Origin: Fennellomyces sp. T-0311
Taxonomy: Eukaryota; Mucoromycota; Mucoromycetes; Mucorales; Lichtheimiaceae
Reading direction: 5' to 3'
Assembly (NCBI GenBank): GCA_025266875.1
Contig: JALLLT010000034.1
Coordinates: 248,001-312,000 of the forward strand
Length of the DNA: 64,000 nt
How positions within the stretch are numbered: position 1 is the first letter of the stretch; the number at the start of each line of letters is the position of its first letter. Position numbers and translations under genes: made by a program. Shown one piece after another: positions 22,667 to 34,873 of the stretch. A model generated the notes under the pieces. That model did no database searches. It was not told the DNA's origin and was given only the letters and a program-made list of their open reading frames with translations.

Positions 22667-22776
22667 TCTTGTGTATAATGACCTTGTGTATATAGAACAA
22701 CATGCTATGCTTTATTTTCTTTCTTCCCTTCTTCCTATGTATCATATGCCAAATAATAAATACTATGCCGACCAAT

Positions 22777-24102
22777 TTACATTTCAACAGCCAAACGCGC
22801 CATCTCGTATGCACCATGACGTGTCTTGTTGCCGCCAATGAATCCACCGGCGTGCACAAAGATACAGTCATCGACCTTGGAGATCTGACTTAACTCCTGA
22901 TCACGGTAACCTCTCCAGCTATATATATCACGCGTTGTCAGTTTTTGGGTTTAATGTCATGTCAATAAAAAACTAACCTTTCAGGAAGGCTTTTTCTGTT
23001 CTCAAATCCGGTAGGTCGGACTGGAACACACTGGATACGCCAGTTACCTTCAGGTGCCGATTCGGGATACAGGACGTACAAGATGCTCTTGTCCCCTTCC
23101 AATCCACGCTCCTTTTCCAGATCCATCAAATGCTCTTTCCATGGACATGAGCGCTCCAATGCAATCACGCGTCCCGAAGGGCTAACCTGTTCGCGGTTCT
23201 CCAATGCATCCACGACAAGCGAGCGCGCAGGGAGCCATGAGTTAGCAACGCCATTGATGAAAGCGGCAAGTTCACCTCCAGCCATATCGGACGCAGCCAC
23301 AAAGCGTTCCTATATATATATCCGTCAATAATTGGTTCTCTCAAATAAAGTGGATCAATTACGTCGATTTCGGGATCAGTCAGCGTTTCGTTCCATGCAG
23401 GGTTCTTTTGGCCCACGCGGCTGGCAAGGCTGGTAGGGCTTTCCTTGAATAGCGGCGAGATTGTGCTGGGATAGGCGCTGATACCGTTGTCATTGGCATC
23501 GAGGGACTCAACGAAATCCTATATAGCGAGTCAATTGGGTCATGTTCGTGCAAATGGCAAGAAGTGTCCACTTGCATTGTAAGCCTTTTGATAAATTGTC
23601 TCGATCTCTTCGGCCTTTTCCTCCTTGCCCAAAAGGTTGGCAATCACCTCGCGGCCGAAATGCTTGTACACAAGACCGGCAGAGCTCAGCTTGGTAGCAT
23701 GCTTATCATCAAAGGTCTCTACAAAACCACGCTGCCTTTTCGCGTCAACTTTTATAATTCTATTCCAAACGCCCTCCTCTTTGTACCTGATGGTGATCGT
23801 ATTTATGCTGGGCAGGATCGTAAACACCTCCAACATCCACTACGACATTGCATTCAGCCAACTTTGCAGGATCGCGAGTCCGGACAAGACTAGCGCCCTT
23901 GAACTCCTTAGTCTGCTTGAGCATCCATACGGCCAATGCTTCATCGCTAATAGATTCAAAATGAATTTTTTCTATGTTCGATCAACGCGTTTTGCTTTCT
24001 TTTTACCAATGGAAATGGCCGCTGTGCGTGCCGATAACCTACAAAACCGCGCATAAGTAAACCATGGCGTGCGATTGCGCGATCTTTCCTTACTTTAGAC
24101 AT
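22777..24102 (-). CDS. MYG1: MYG1 family DHH-type exonuclease
   Basis: Seven exons, 24102-24094, 24038-24007, 23946-23787, 23731-23576, 23518-23363, 23309-22978 and 22918-22777, give 328 residues. The first exon encodes only Met-Ser-Lys. Joining exons 1-3 creates the metal-binding motif IGTHSGHFHCDEALAVW. Further signatures are VRTRDPAKL, VVVDVGGVYDP, DHHQRGFVETF (across an intron), TKLSSAGLVYKHFG, DANDNGIS, SWLPARS, WRGYRDQELSQIS and the C-terminal FVHAGGFIGGNKT. MYG1 proteins are 3'-5' RNA exonucleases of nucleus and mitochondrion in animals. Intron 4 starts GCAAGT, a GC-AG intron. The length and all motifs match the family, so the copy appears functional. Confidence 0.95.
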
Positions 24103-24721
24103 AGTATATATTGTTCGGAATAGGCGGGACACTTTGAAAAGAAATTTTTTTTCCAGTTCATGCCCGTCAAGAGTTTTAGGTGACACAACGGACTTGCTTC
24201 TTTGGTTCATGAGCACATTTATTCAAGCTTGATTGAGATACTGCTGTTATTTATGGAAAAAGCTTATTATTTTGGGTTGATTACATCAGTCGATAATGCC
24301 ACCGCGCTGCAACAACAATAGCAAACAATCCTAATATAGTAGTATTGGTCGCTGCGGAAACTGTTGCCATAGAGACACGCTAGATTGACTTTGCACACAT
24401 GGTGGCAACTCTAAATTAAATATATGGTGACCAAGCCAGTTGAAAAGAAAGCACCTTGTCATATATTGGAATAGCGCCCAGTCATCGCAAGTATTTCGAC
24501 AAGCTAAAGTAACAAGCAGGATGACTTACAGTACCACGAGCTTTTTATATTATGAGGGCTTTATTATTACTATTGCTGATAATTTACTTACAATCGCTAT
24601 AAATGCTAAGATATATATATATACAAACATGCAAAGAACAAAAAAGGCAAGAGATGTAGACATAGGTATTGGAGATAGGAGGGTTCATAGGGAAATAGCA
24701 TAGTAAATGAGAGGATATTAC
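24103..24721. other. Spacer between MYG1 start and arrestin stop
   Basis: Contains the MYG1 promoter and the arrestin 3' flank. AT-rich, with a TATATATATATA run at 24612-24623 and no gene seen. Confidence 0.45.
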
Positions 24722-26644
24722 TTAGCGTTCGGAATAAGTGGGCGGAGGACCCCAAGATGGCTGTAAGGATGGAGGTGGACTCACAGTAGAAGAAGTTGGC
24801 GAAGGAGGTAATGACATGGGTCTCTTGCTCAAGCTGCCTTCGGAACTCTTCAGTCTTGCTGCTTCGTTAGCAGCCTCCTTCATTCTCTTTTGCTTACACG
24901 GACAGCCTCTACACACACCCCACGTAGCGTCCTGTGTAATCGGCCAACGCTGAACCCAGAACTCGGTGTGATTTGTCGTGGCACCATCGCTCACCTCAAT
25001 TGTTTCATAACTTGGTGGAGGGGGCAAGATGGTCTGTCGCTCGTCATCAGCTGCAACAAGGCGACAATCCAGTAAACGGACAGGCGTTGTCAACGTGATC
25101 TTGAACAGCTTGCCATCGCATTCAATAGCTACGATCAGATCCAACCAATGACGAATGGTAATGCTCTCATGAGCAGTGGTGGGTCGCAGAAAGTGATCAC
25201 AGGTTGGAACTGGCATCACAAACCGTCCCTCAAAGTACTCACCCACATGTACTGGTTGGTCCAACGACTTTAAGTTCAATAACTCGCCGGATTTGGGATC
25301 ATCCTGGTCTTCATCGAAGTCGTGCGGAGGAGAATACGCCGACGACGAATACATGAAAGGACCAGCTCGCTCATGCTCACTTTTTTCGCGAATGGCTTGC
25401 AGGCAGCGGCCGCGGTGGAGTTCATCAGACCAGTGGCTGCGATGGTGACGATAACGACGACTCAATGTGGTACGCTTACTTTGTTTCTTCTTTTGGCCGC
25501 TGTCGGATGAACTTGTGCAGCTGCTGCTTTCGTCGTGTTCAGTTGGATAACCATACGCCCACTTCAATACCATTGCCAAAGTTTCACTGGTTTCACGCTT
25601 CTCTGGCTGTCCCTTGACCGCACTCGCATGATCTCCAGGTACCTTCATTGTGTAATCGCGCGTCTCCGTAATTCGGGTAACAATCGATCGAATCTTCATA
25701 TTGTACACCATTGGTTCCAAGAGAACTTCAACGCCAACGCTGGTCCCGATCGCTATAGCGGTACGATCAATGCCCAATCGATACCGCAGACCATACTCTA
25801 TTCCATCAAGAGGCCGCGACCAGTTGTCGACTGATCTTCCAGCCATTGAATAGGCCAATCGATCGTGCTGCTCATCCAACGCCAATCCCAGGTGGAACTT
25901 GCCAAAAAATGACGGATGAACAGTGTCTTCGGTTGCATGGTCCAGGTCAAAGTATCGATCAAGACTTGTGCGTCGGTGTCTGCCAATGTTGAGTTCTTCT
26001 TCTGATGGCGCGATCAGGGGCTGCTGTTCAGTTTGTTCTGACTCCCGCGCTGGTGGTGGAACTGCACCGAATGTGAGACTCGGGATGGGCTCTATTGCGC
26101 GTACGAGCCGTAATGGGACACTGGCCACCATCTTTTGTTGGCCACCGAATCTTTTGAGCCAGGATGCAGGTGATTCATCGCCGGCTTTGCGAAGCGTTGC
26201 TGTGAGTTTGTATGAAATGTCGAGACGGTCTGGAATGCTGACGGTAGTTGGTAATGAGCCAGGAAGAGGGAATTCGAAAGGGAAGCGTTGGATACCGGCA
26301 GGCATAATGCCATGTGAATTGGGTGGAAGGAGTGAAAGTTCGATAACGTGAACTTTGGTTTCAATTGGCTTTCCCAGAGGGTATGCTCCCATGAGATCTG
26401 CATTCGTTCTTGTCAGGTTGCTATTAACGTAAATGGAACGGCAAATCTTACCTCGCCATGGGTACCAGCGTTGTAAACCCTCAAATTCAAGTTCGATGGG
26501 GCCCTGGATGGCTGTGTCTTTTGTAAAGTTGACAATCGCTTCACCACGCACGATGATCGTGCCATCCTGATTCCCAAGATATAGTGTGGTTTCATCGAGT
26601 ACGAGCTTCAAGTAGTTCTTTCTGTTGATTAATATGTTTGACAT
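24722..26644 (-). CDS. Alpha-arrestin (ART-like trafficking adaptor)
   Basis: Arrestin-N domain at the start (LDETTLYLGNQDGTIIVRGE, then IELEFEGL..W, FPFEFPLPGSLPTT and YKLTATL), followed by an arrestin-C region with G..YRLGIDRTAIAIG and CDHFLRPTTAHES. Fungal proteins of this type link ubiquitin ligases of the Rsp5 family to plasma-membrane transporters for endocytosis. The tail contains PPPPSYET and GPPPTYSE, which fit PPxY/PxY Rsp5-binding motifs. A 54-bp segment at 26398-26451 has an ideal donor (GTAAGA), a CTGAC branch and a GCAG acceptor; removing it keeps the frame and gives 622 instead of 640 residues, and I favour that. Which transporters it serves cannot be told. Confidence 0.9.
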   Translation of the reverse strand: MSNILINRKNYLKLVLDETTLYLGNQDGTIIVRGEAIVNFTKDTAIQGPIELEFEGLQRWYPWRGKICRSIYVNSNLTRTNADLMGAYPLGKPIETKVHVIELSLLPPNSHGIMPAGIQRFPFEFPLPGSLPTTVSIPDRLDISYKLTATLRKAGDESPASWLKRFGGQQKMVASVPLRLVRAIEPIPSLTFGAVPPPARESEQTEQQPLIAPSEEELNIGRHRRTSLDRYFDLDHATEDTVHPSFFGKFHLGLALDEQHDRLAYSMAGRSVDNWSRPLDGIEYGLRYRLGIDRTAIAIGTSVGVEVLLEPMVYNMKIRSIVTRITETRDYTMKVPGDHASAVKGQPEKRETSETLAMVLKWAYGYPTEHDESSSCTSSSDSGQKKKQSKRTTLSRRYRHHRSHWSDELHRGRCLQAIREKSEHERAGPFMYSSSAYSPPHDFDEDQDDPKSGELLNLKSLDQPVHVGEYFEGRFVMPVPTCDHFLRPTTAHESITIRHWLDLIVAIECDGKLFKITLTTPVRLLDCRLVAADDERQTILPPPPSYETIEVSDGATTNHTEFWVQRWPITQDATWGVCRGCPCKQKRMKEAANEAARLKSSEGSLSKRPMSLPPSPTSSTVSPPPSLQPSWGPPPTYSER

Positions 26645-28107
26645 GTTGGTGAAGTCAACTGGGGTATAAAGATGAATAATTGAACCGTGTTCTTTGGTGT
26701 GGGGAGGTAGCCTTTTTATATTGATGCGCAGCAGGTGCCGAAAAGATAGTCAAAGCACAGTCTTGCTCACTAATCCCGTACCTCCGGTGTAAAAAGGAGA
26801 AAGAGACGTTGTACACAAATAAAAACGTGGTCATAGCACCAAAATTTGCTGCGGCGTGATCACCAATGCTAGTGAGTCATGGAGTCACTGGGCCATACCG
26901 GATCTGTCAAACAAAAATTCTTGTGTTCTAGGCGCTGGAGACACAGCCTCACTTTACCGGCTCGCCGGGTATGACAACCGCTAATGCTGACTAATATTAT
27001 GAATGACAACTTGATGCACCAACATCACATTCATGAGCACTTTTGTTTTGTTTGTACGTTTTCTTCCGAAGCAACGGTATTTGTTTCACATTTTTATCAT
27101 CTCATTTCGTTCATTCAGCCTACTCCACAGCGGGGAAAATACAGATCAAAATGGGACAGCGCCCTCAAATCGTTGACCCTTAGAGGTAGGTGAGTCACTG
27201 ATCAAGCAATGGATCCGCGGAAAGACCAGTTGACTCATTGCGTGCTTACCTTAAAGTAACGTGGTACCAAATTCTATGATGCCATGCCTACCCCATATGT
27301 CTAGATGCACAACCGACTTTTCAATTTGTAAGTCTAAAAAGACCCTTTTAAAGACATAACCGTGTTCAACTTGGCATATTCCCGGTTCCCCACTTATATT
27401 CTCAATAATTTTGCATGATCAGCTGGATGCTCCTTGTATTCTCTGATCTCTACATCAAAAAATTATAGTTGAATCATTTAAATTACTGTGTGTCCGGGCT
27501 TTTCGGTCCTTACAAAATAAGAACAATGAAACCAAGCTACAGTAGCACAGAATGTCGTACTTGCCCGGTGCGTGATGGGTAACTTCTTCAACGTACTAAC
27601 TCCCCGCCTTCGTGAAGTAATATTTTTAGTCGCCCGTTATATCTGATGAATTATACATTTGTGCGCTTTTCTGAGTGTTTGCATCATCAGTTACATCACT
27701 ACGTACACAGATTTATAAAGGCTGTTTTTGCATTAAGTATGGTGTTAAGTTCCATTTGTTTGCATTACTGGACTTTGTTCGATTTGGCATAGAGATTTTG
27801 GTCACACTGACAACGAATTCGTGGATGTATGTGTTATAAACCGCTTGTAATCTACTGTATTACCATCGCAACGCTACAGTTTGGTAGATTCCGTGGAGGT
27901 GCGCTACAGGGGTTCCGCGGACATGGCTTTCGCTTATCATGATTTCTGAATCGTATTAGGAAGGATCGAGACTTCATGTATTTTAAGTGTGTGGCTGATT
28001 GTTATCCGATGGGCCAATACTTTGATTAGTATGTACCAGCAATTCGTAATTAAAGTTCACAAGAATAAAATGTGTTGATTACGTGAGAAACTCGAGTCAG
28101 AAAAAGT

Positions 28108-28134
28108 AGTGTCTCGGCCTTTTGACTAAAATGT
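28108..28134 (+). other. U2 snRNA 5'-end-like fragment
   Basis: GTGTCTCGGCCTTTTGACTA resembles the conserved 5' end of U2 snRNA (UCUCGGCCUUUUGGCUAAGAU) with two changes. The branch-site pairing block GUAGUA and the downstream stems are absent, so this is at most a truncated or decayed U2 copy and could be chance. Confidence 0.3.
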
Positions 28135-29992
28135 CACCTTTATGGGGTCATTACACGATTTTCCTGGACTTCTTGTACAAAAAAGAAGTCATGTCGCATA
28201 AACAAGCCGCATTGCTTAATAATCAATTCGATTACGTGCTTTTGACCCTTGCTGCGCTCTTGCGTGCAATTACCCGTCACTTTTTTGTCTATCTGGTTTG
28301 CTTCGCATGATGCCAGGCCAGAAATGTCAAGTTGATCATAAGTTGCTTCACGGGGCATCCAAGATTTAGAAATTCCCCACACACCAGTATCCCGATCTTA
28401 TCCACCAACCAATCGATCGGATCTGCTTGGCGTCATCAGCATGCAGTCTAGTCTCCGATGTCGATAGGCAATGCACTTTTTCCTGTGTCACCAATATGTC
28501 CCTTCATGAACATATAGGGTCTCGAGACTAAAACCTTATATGAAAGCCATTCATATTTTAAAATGCATTTGTTTGTGTAGTGTAATCATAACAGCAACTA
28601 TACCGTAAAGAGATATTTGTCGGTCTTTTCCGTTAGCTTAAATCAACTCTGAGACGTTCATCTGCTCTTTCCTCAGTGAGAGGCTTGAGTGCATTACGCA
28701 GATACTATACTGAACAATCGATAAGACCAGTCGATTTGATTGGTGGTATATATCTCATACATGGTGTGAACAAATGCTTTTCGTGGGAGATCACGGTAAA
28801 ATATTCACAACCCACTATCTCCCTAACATTACAAGCCTCAACTTGTTGATCCGAGGGATAAAATGGCTGATCAGTTTGGTAAAAGTGCGTTCTTCTGATG
28901 TTCACATGAAGATGCGAGTTCAATTGGATATCACTTAATGAGCTGTCATTATTTTCGTTGAAACTTTATTCCATACTTGCATAGTAATCGATCCAAAGCA
29001 AAAACCATTTGACCACTTCTTTATACATTACGATTGTATGGCCTGTCTACAGGATCTTTTTGGGTGTCTGTGCAGGAACAGCCAATGAATTTCTTCGGCT
29101 GTCGGTGTTTGCCTTATGGTTCTCCCTTTAATTTTTATGGAACCTTCGGGAAATAATCTGCTCAATGAGCACTCAGCATCCAAATGACTCACAGGCGGCA
29201 TTGCATTGGAACTAGTTGCAAAAAAAAAAATTAGTAGTAATTCTAGGCGTCATGTTTGAATTTCCAGAAGTTCTACACGGCTCACACGTCAAAGTTATTT
29301 ATAACGGTCGTATCCATCTTTGGCAAGAGACATTATGCACAAGGCATCCAGACACAGTACTCTGGATGATCGGAATGGAGAGTTTTACCATGGCACAGAT
29401 AAAACAGAATGAGTTTACCTTTACAGAATTATACTTCTGGAAAGCATTGTTCGCATATGATTGAGGAGGTGAACTGGGTACTTTTTATAATAACTGAACA
29501 TTTGATTACCATTTGGACTACTTAAATCATGCAACAACTGTCATAAGCCTATCTATTCTAAAATAGTACTTCCGGTTCAGAATCGTGAGAGCTTAGAGAA
29601 GAACTTAAGTAAAGGAGCTTCTGCAAGGTTGATCTTTGAACGCTATTATGAATATATGTTTCTTGCAGTGGATATCAACTGTTAGTAGTTGGTTACATTG
29701 ACGATAAGATAGTTGTCTTTTGTCGTCTTGCTATATACTAATCCACGTAAATCTATGGAGATAATAAATACGAGCAAAGTCGTACCTTGCTGTCCTACAA
29801 GCTTCACTGTTCGTGTATGCGGCACGTTTAGCCGCCCGCCTGACTCAACATGCTGTTTTTTAAAACGCGGAATAGTCACCTTGTACAAAGCATTTACGAT
29901 CATAGGCGACCTGAAGACTGGTGAAGTTTACTCTGATCCGTGAAAAATCGTCGATTATTATATGTTACCTATAACACTTGAGTTTGTTCAAG

Positions 29993-30382
29993 GAATACGA
30001 ATGGCCATCCTCGATTGAGCTGCACCGCCACAACGAAAGCGACGGCAAATCTATTCATCCTGGAGAACTCATATCACTGCACTGGATGAAAGAGCTTGAG
30101 GTATTATATGTATGTGTTAACATTCTAAACCGTTACTGATTTGAATGCATTATGTTCTGAAATGTATCAAAATCAGGTAGTTATTGCAAGGCAGCTAATA
30201 AGCTATTATGCTGTTAGTGCTATGTACCTATTAAACATAATTTTCTAACGTGCTTACATACCGCTGCAGCTGCTTACAAAGTACAGTCGCATAATCTATG
30301 CTTTCGGCTGGACGTCCCGTCGAAACAACAATGGTTATATTGATTGTACTTGTGAAGCGTCACATTTTCAGATCAGTCCAAG
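29993..30382 (+). pseudogene. Exon-like pair of unknown family
   Basis: Blocks 29993-30100 and 30270-30382 read in one frame when the 169 bp between GAG/GTATTA and GCAG/CTG are removed. The reading gives EYEWPSSIELHRHNESDGK and LLTKYSRIIYAFGWTSRRNN, ending at an AG/GTGAGT donor. Composition looks coding, but neither a start nor a stop exon can be found and the intron is long for this genome. It may be a relic. No function can be proposed. Confidence 0.25.
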
Positions 30383-33077
30383 GTGAGTCATAATTATTTA
30401 TGTCCGTTCATTCGGTGCAAAGATTCAGCTGATTTCTTAGTGTCTTCCTGATATTTTTACCGCCGAAGAACCTCGTGTAGTATATCTTTAACCCGTTTAT
30501 GATTACATTTGACGAAATATGATAGCTCAATGCTATTTTCTGGCCCTCAACTTTATTACGTGATATGTATTTCTGGCCAGGACAGATGTCAAGGAAGAGA
30601 GAATATTTGCGAAGTAGTCAGCCGCAAAGATGATAGGTTTATGAACGATGGGCGTCCTCGATCATTAACGTCAGGCTCGCTTAATGTATGATGTGGAATA
30701 TGTATATGGGAGAATCGACGTACTCTACCACTGCTACGCACGCAAATTTTGAGGTGATAACAGCGGGTGGTAAGGTAAGCACACCCGATAGGGGTTAGAT
30801 ATGCGTAACAGTCGATATCACAGGTGTATCCATTTACAGCGTTCAAGTGGATATTTTCACCGGGTAGTGCTCTACTACGCTTAACTGTTTTTGAGCTAAC
30901 ATATATTTATACTCAACCAGATGCATATTAGAGATTACTAGGGTCACTTCAAGCGTAAACTCGACACTCTAATCTTTTTTTCAAATTCTTTGCTACGGAA
31001 TCCAGTGTCTTGAGGAGGTTCGAAATTGTAATATACCATGCATTGTAGGTCGAGGTTTTATTAAAATAAAGAAAAATAATGTGTAATAGACATTAAATGG
31101 AGGCTCAAGCCGCGTGAAGTGCAGGATAAGGTTATATTATCGTAAAAGGAGAAGACATCAAGTTGCATTAACGTTTGCGTCCTTTCACTTTACTTTTGTA
31201 TGGTATGTAGATGGCTTGCTACATGCCAGTACATTTAAATGTTAGTTTAAATAGGCATGTTTGGAACCAAGATGGATCTGATGCCCATTTACGGTTATCA
31301 CTGATATCTCCTATAGCGTGGGACCTCGCCATGTACTATACGTGTGTTTTTCGAGAGATCATACAACATCAAGCGAATAGCACATGCAAAATTAAAGATA
31401 CTGCGCAATATAATACGGTTCCAAGCTTTTGTGGAAATCTTTTGCTAAAATTGTATAAAGTGGAGAAAAAAACACGGGGGATACGTACCATGGCAATCGA
31501 GCTGAATCGATTTTTACAAGAGCTGGAAATCACTGATATAAAACGTAATACCTTATCATAAAACTAAAGAACTTGAATAGAGGGGCTGCTGGTTCAAGTT
31601 TTGGCAGAGATTTTGATCTAAAAGAGGGTAATCATGTAGTCAGGCCAAGCACACAACTAGCATCGCTAACTCTGCCCATCAGAACACGAAAAACAAAATG
31701 CTTTATACCATGCCGTGTTCAGAAACACCTATGTCCGAAGTGTTAACTGAAGTTAATGCGATCCAGATGGGTGAAACCCAATAGTGCTACAACCATCAAA
31801 TTCAATGCACACGTTATCCTCGACAAGGTTTCGCATGGTGTCGATATCGTAGCTTACGAATCATGACAAATGGTGTTCCGTCTAATCTCGACTTGAGCGA
31901 TAACTCACCTTATTATCCACAATTGCTTCTTGGCCAATGTATGAAAGTCATTAGGCAGCATATATCACCAGAAATACCGTATTGAAAGCGATAAATGGCC
32001 CGGATCATTGATTAAGGATTGAAGTACCTATACTAGATTTACTCAAAGTACTTTTGACAGCAATGTTATGCTCACATCACTGAAAGCTTTGGAAACAGTC
32101 TTTACAGTTACGAATAATCGATATTACCTACTAGAGAAGCAGGTGACGATAGATGCTACGGAATATAATTTTCACATAAAGACGAGAAAATGTATGCCAT
32201 AAACAATTTTACAAACTGACTGAAACACATTATCTACACTTACGAAAGATCTCGTCTCTAATTTGCTTCGCGTAGGTTATTATAATATGATGCGACGAAC
32301 CCGCCATCATATAGACAACGAAATGGCAGAAGTCAGCAGACTTTATGAATACGTTCTCACTATGCTAGTATTGGTAGTAGTTTTAGCATATCAACAGCTA
32401 TTTCGCCAGTCAAAGTAGACTAAAATTATATCATCCTGACAGAATAGATATTCTTATAATAAATTTCTTTGGAAATATAGAGCGACAGAAAATACAACTA
32501 TTCTCAAGATGAATATTTGTGCTTAATTGGGTCGGAGTCACGGTGTCGCATGATAGAAGGAGGTCTGTGGGAGCAGCATTGAAGTCTTGAGCTCCGGCAC
32601 ATTAAGCATGTCAAGGCATGAGTGTTGAATTTGGCGCTTACTTTTTTCTACGTTAATTGATCAAGTAGTAATCATTCAAACGCTTCGGGCGCTGGACTGT
32701 CTTGCCATAGGCATTCGCTGAGCTAGAATGCTATTCTCTATTACATATACAGGAGTTATCTATTATATTATAGATACTATGTGGCGACGAACCTTGTAAC
32801 GTCACTTTCATTTAAAGCATACATACGGTGTACGTAGGATCACCTAAAATGAGTTATAAACAAAATGGACAAAGTTAAAGGAACCAATTATCTACCGTGG
32901 ATACAAAAGAGTAAACATAGCAATTACATTCAGATAATGATATTTACTACGCTCAACTCCCAGCGGAACGCTGTCTTTTTCTTAAAAAAATACAGGAGAG
33001 AAAGAGAAAAAGAGAGAACAGGCGTATGTGTATGAGGGGGACAGGATGGGGGGGGGGAGAGAGAGGAAGCAAAGCAA

Positions 33078-34023
33078 TTACTGCTCAGTGTCCGAGAATT
33101 CGTCCTGAAGGACGGCGAGGTCAGTTCCACGTTGGAACATCATGAACCCAGCAACACGGAGAGCACGAACCTCGGGAGCCCATCTCCCAAAAAATTTGTT
33201 ATCCAGCGCCTGGGCGCGCCAGATAGCGTAATAAAAGACCTCACGACGCTGCTCCGGGCTAAGTGTCATATAGGCCCTCTTTGACTCCACAAAATCAAAA
33301 TCCTTTGTTGCCTGGCCAATCAAATGACCGTCATCTTCAAAGTCGACCTGGGACCGACCGACCGTGACCACGGCGATAAAGAAAGCAAACAGGGTGGCGT
33401 CTGGGGCTGAGGGGATACGGGTTGCGAGGCGTGGGATTGTTGGTGGTGCGTTTTCGATTCCAGGGATCGCCATCCCTGGCAGGAAGAGCTCGCGCAAATC
33501 GGGTGCGGCCAGCTCTTTCCGGACAAGGTCGCGCGACGCAATGCTGGCGACGGCCTTGCAGATCTTAAGGAATGCCTTATCTATTTTTGCTCCGTCGTTC
33601 AAAGATCTATCCACGGCGTTGGACCAACGGCCTTCTTTTGCTTTGTCTAGATGTTTTATAAGGTTAGCGCGGAAGGTCCAGATAAGCTCGTAAATTGAAA
33701 ACCTTTGCGCTTTTTTGCGGCCACCGCCGCCGCCGCAGTACGGTCCTTATAGGTAGCTGTCAAATTTTGTTGTTAGGCTACTTTCGTTGTTTCCATGGTA
33801 ACTTTCATAACATACTGGCTTTCTTCGCGCCGCCACGTTTTGCCGGGGCCGGAGGTTCTTCATCGATCGCCATCGCATCTAGTCATGACAGCTTGTCAGA
33901 TCACCGTACTTCATTGATTCAACAGATGAATGTTAAATTTGACTTACCAATGTCTATTTTCTGCTTCTTTTTGGCCGTGGCCTTTCGGTTTTCTGTAACT
34001 GACGTACGCTTGGCTTGAGGCAT
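33078..34023 (-). CDS. Lysine-rich protein of unknown function
   Basis: Three exons, 34023-33948, 33878-33816 and 33745-33078, give 268 residues with consistent phase. The N-terminal 55 residues are strongly basic and disordered (MPQAKRTSVTENRK, TAKKKQKID, KRGGAKKAR, then a glycine run). The remainder is probably helical (FSIYELIWTFRANLIKHLDK, EQRREVFYYAIWRAQALDNK) and ends in an acidic tail. I recognise no family. An alternative acceptor in the second intron would add codons but break the helix reading, so I prefer this model. The gene is markedly GC-richer than the surrounding 8 kb and stands alone, which could indicate foreign origin or strong selection. Confidence 0.6.
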
Positions 34024-34873
34024 GTTGTTTGTTTTAATAACGAGAAAGGTTTGTTCTGTTCTCCCAGCCCCTCCTGCATTTGAAAATTTGACTTTTTGTG
34101 TAACTGCCGTCTCGATGAAACGAATCGATCAACAGACTGCTGGTTAATAATCCTTTATTACGAAAATAAATGGTTCGTTTTTTCAGGGCAAATGTAACTG
34201 ACCGCTATTATATAAAAGGCTAGTTGATATAAAAATGTAGGTCATAGGTGAGATGTAAAGGATGATCTTTGCTTTAGGTTCAGGGTCCAATTTAGATCGC
34301 TATGTGCTTACTAACCGTTACCCCTTTGCCTAGTACCGGGATTGATCCAAACTAATTCAAATTACACGTGATTCATTTAAAATGCACAAACCATCTGCTA
34401 CCTCGTAGGATTTTTTGCAGTAAATCCGTTTTAGCGGCAGAGCACTCTTTCTCGTGGTATCAAATATTTTACATACGAACCAATGTGTAAGATGTACCGT
34501 ATTTTTTCTTTTGTGTACAACTATTTCCCCAGCAGCTATATTTGACCTAAATAGCAAAGGCATGATCTTTATTGCTGTTGGCAAGTCACTGGCCAAGTTG
34601 CAATTCACGCATAATATTTTAAACAGACACTCTCCGCTTAAAACTGCACGTATTCTACGAGCGCAAGCGCAGGGGTAATGGCAAATCAGGATTATGTGGA
34701 AAGGGTTCTCATTGAGATACTCTTCTTCTTTCTTATTAATTTAAGAATATGAAGGGTTATGCTGCGATTGTAGTTTGAAGAAGTTTAAAATATAAAAGCG
34801 AGTATTCACATGAGTACGTGCATAGCTTAAAGGCCATTCCGAGCTATATAGATGGCGCAAAAGAAAAAAAATC
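34024..34873. other. Spacer, no gene recognised
   Basis: AT-rich upstream flank of the lysine-rich gene. Frames at 34357-34608 and 34454-34678 overlap on opposite strands and carry no motif. Confidence 0.4.

Larger units (their letters stand above)
26645..33077. other. Gene-poor 6.4-kb region
   Basis: No complete gene can be supported. It holds an exon-like pair near 30 kb, a U2-like sequence near 28.1 kb and purine-rich runs just before 33077 (a G-rich GGGGGGGGGG stretch). Frames at 29216-29464, 29713-29943 and 31211-31561 have no recognised motif. It may be old transposon debris or rapidly evolving sequence. Confidence 0.4.

Noticed and set aside
29216..29943. Frames at 29216-29464 and 29713-29943
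   Set aside because: Unbroken for 75-80 codons but with no recognisable motif, no splice partners and overlapping opposite-strand frames.
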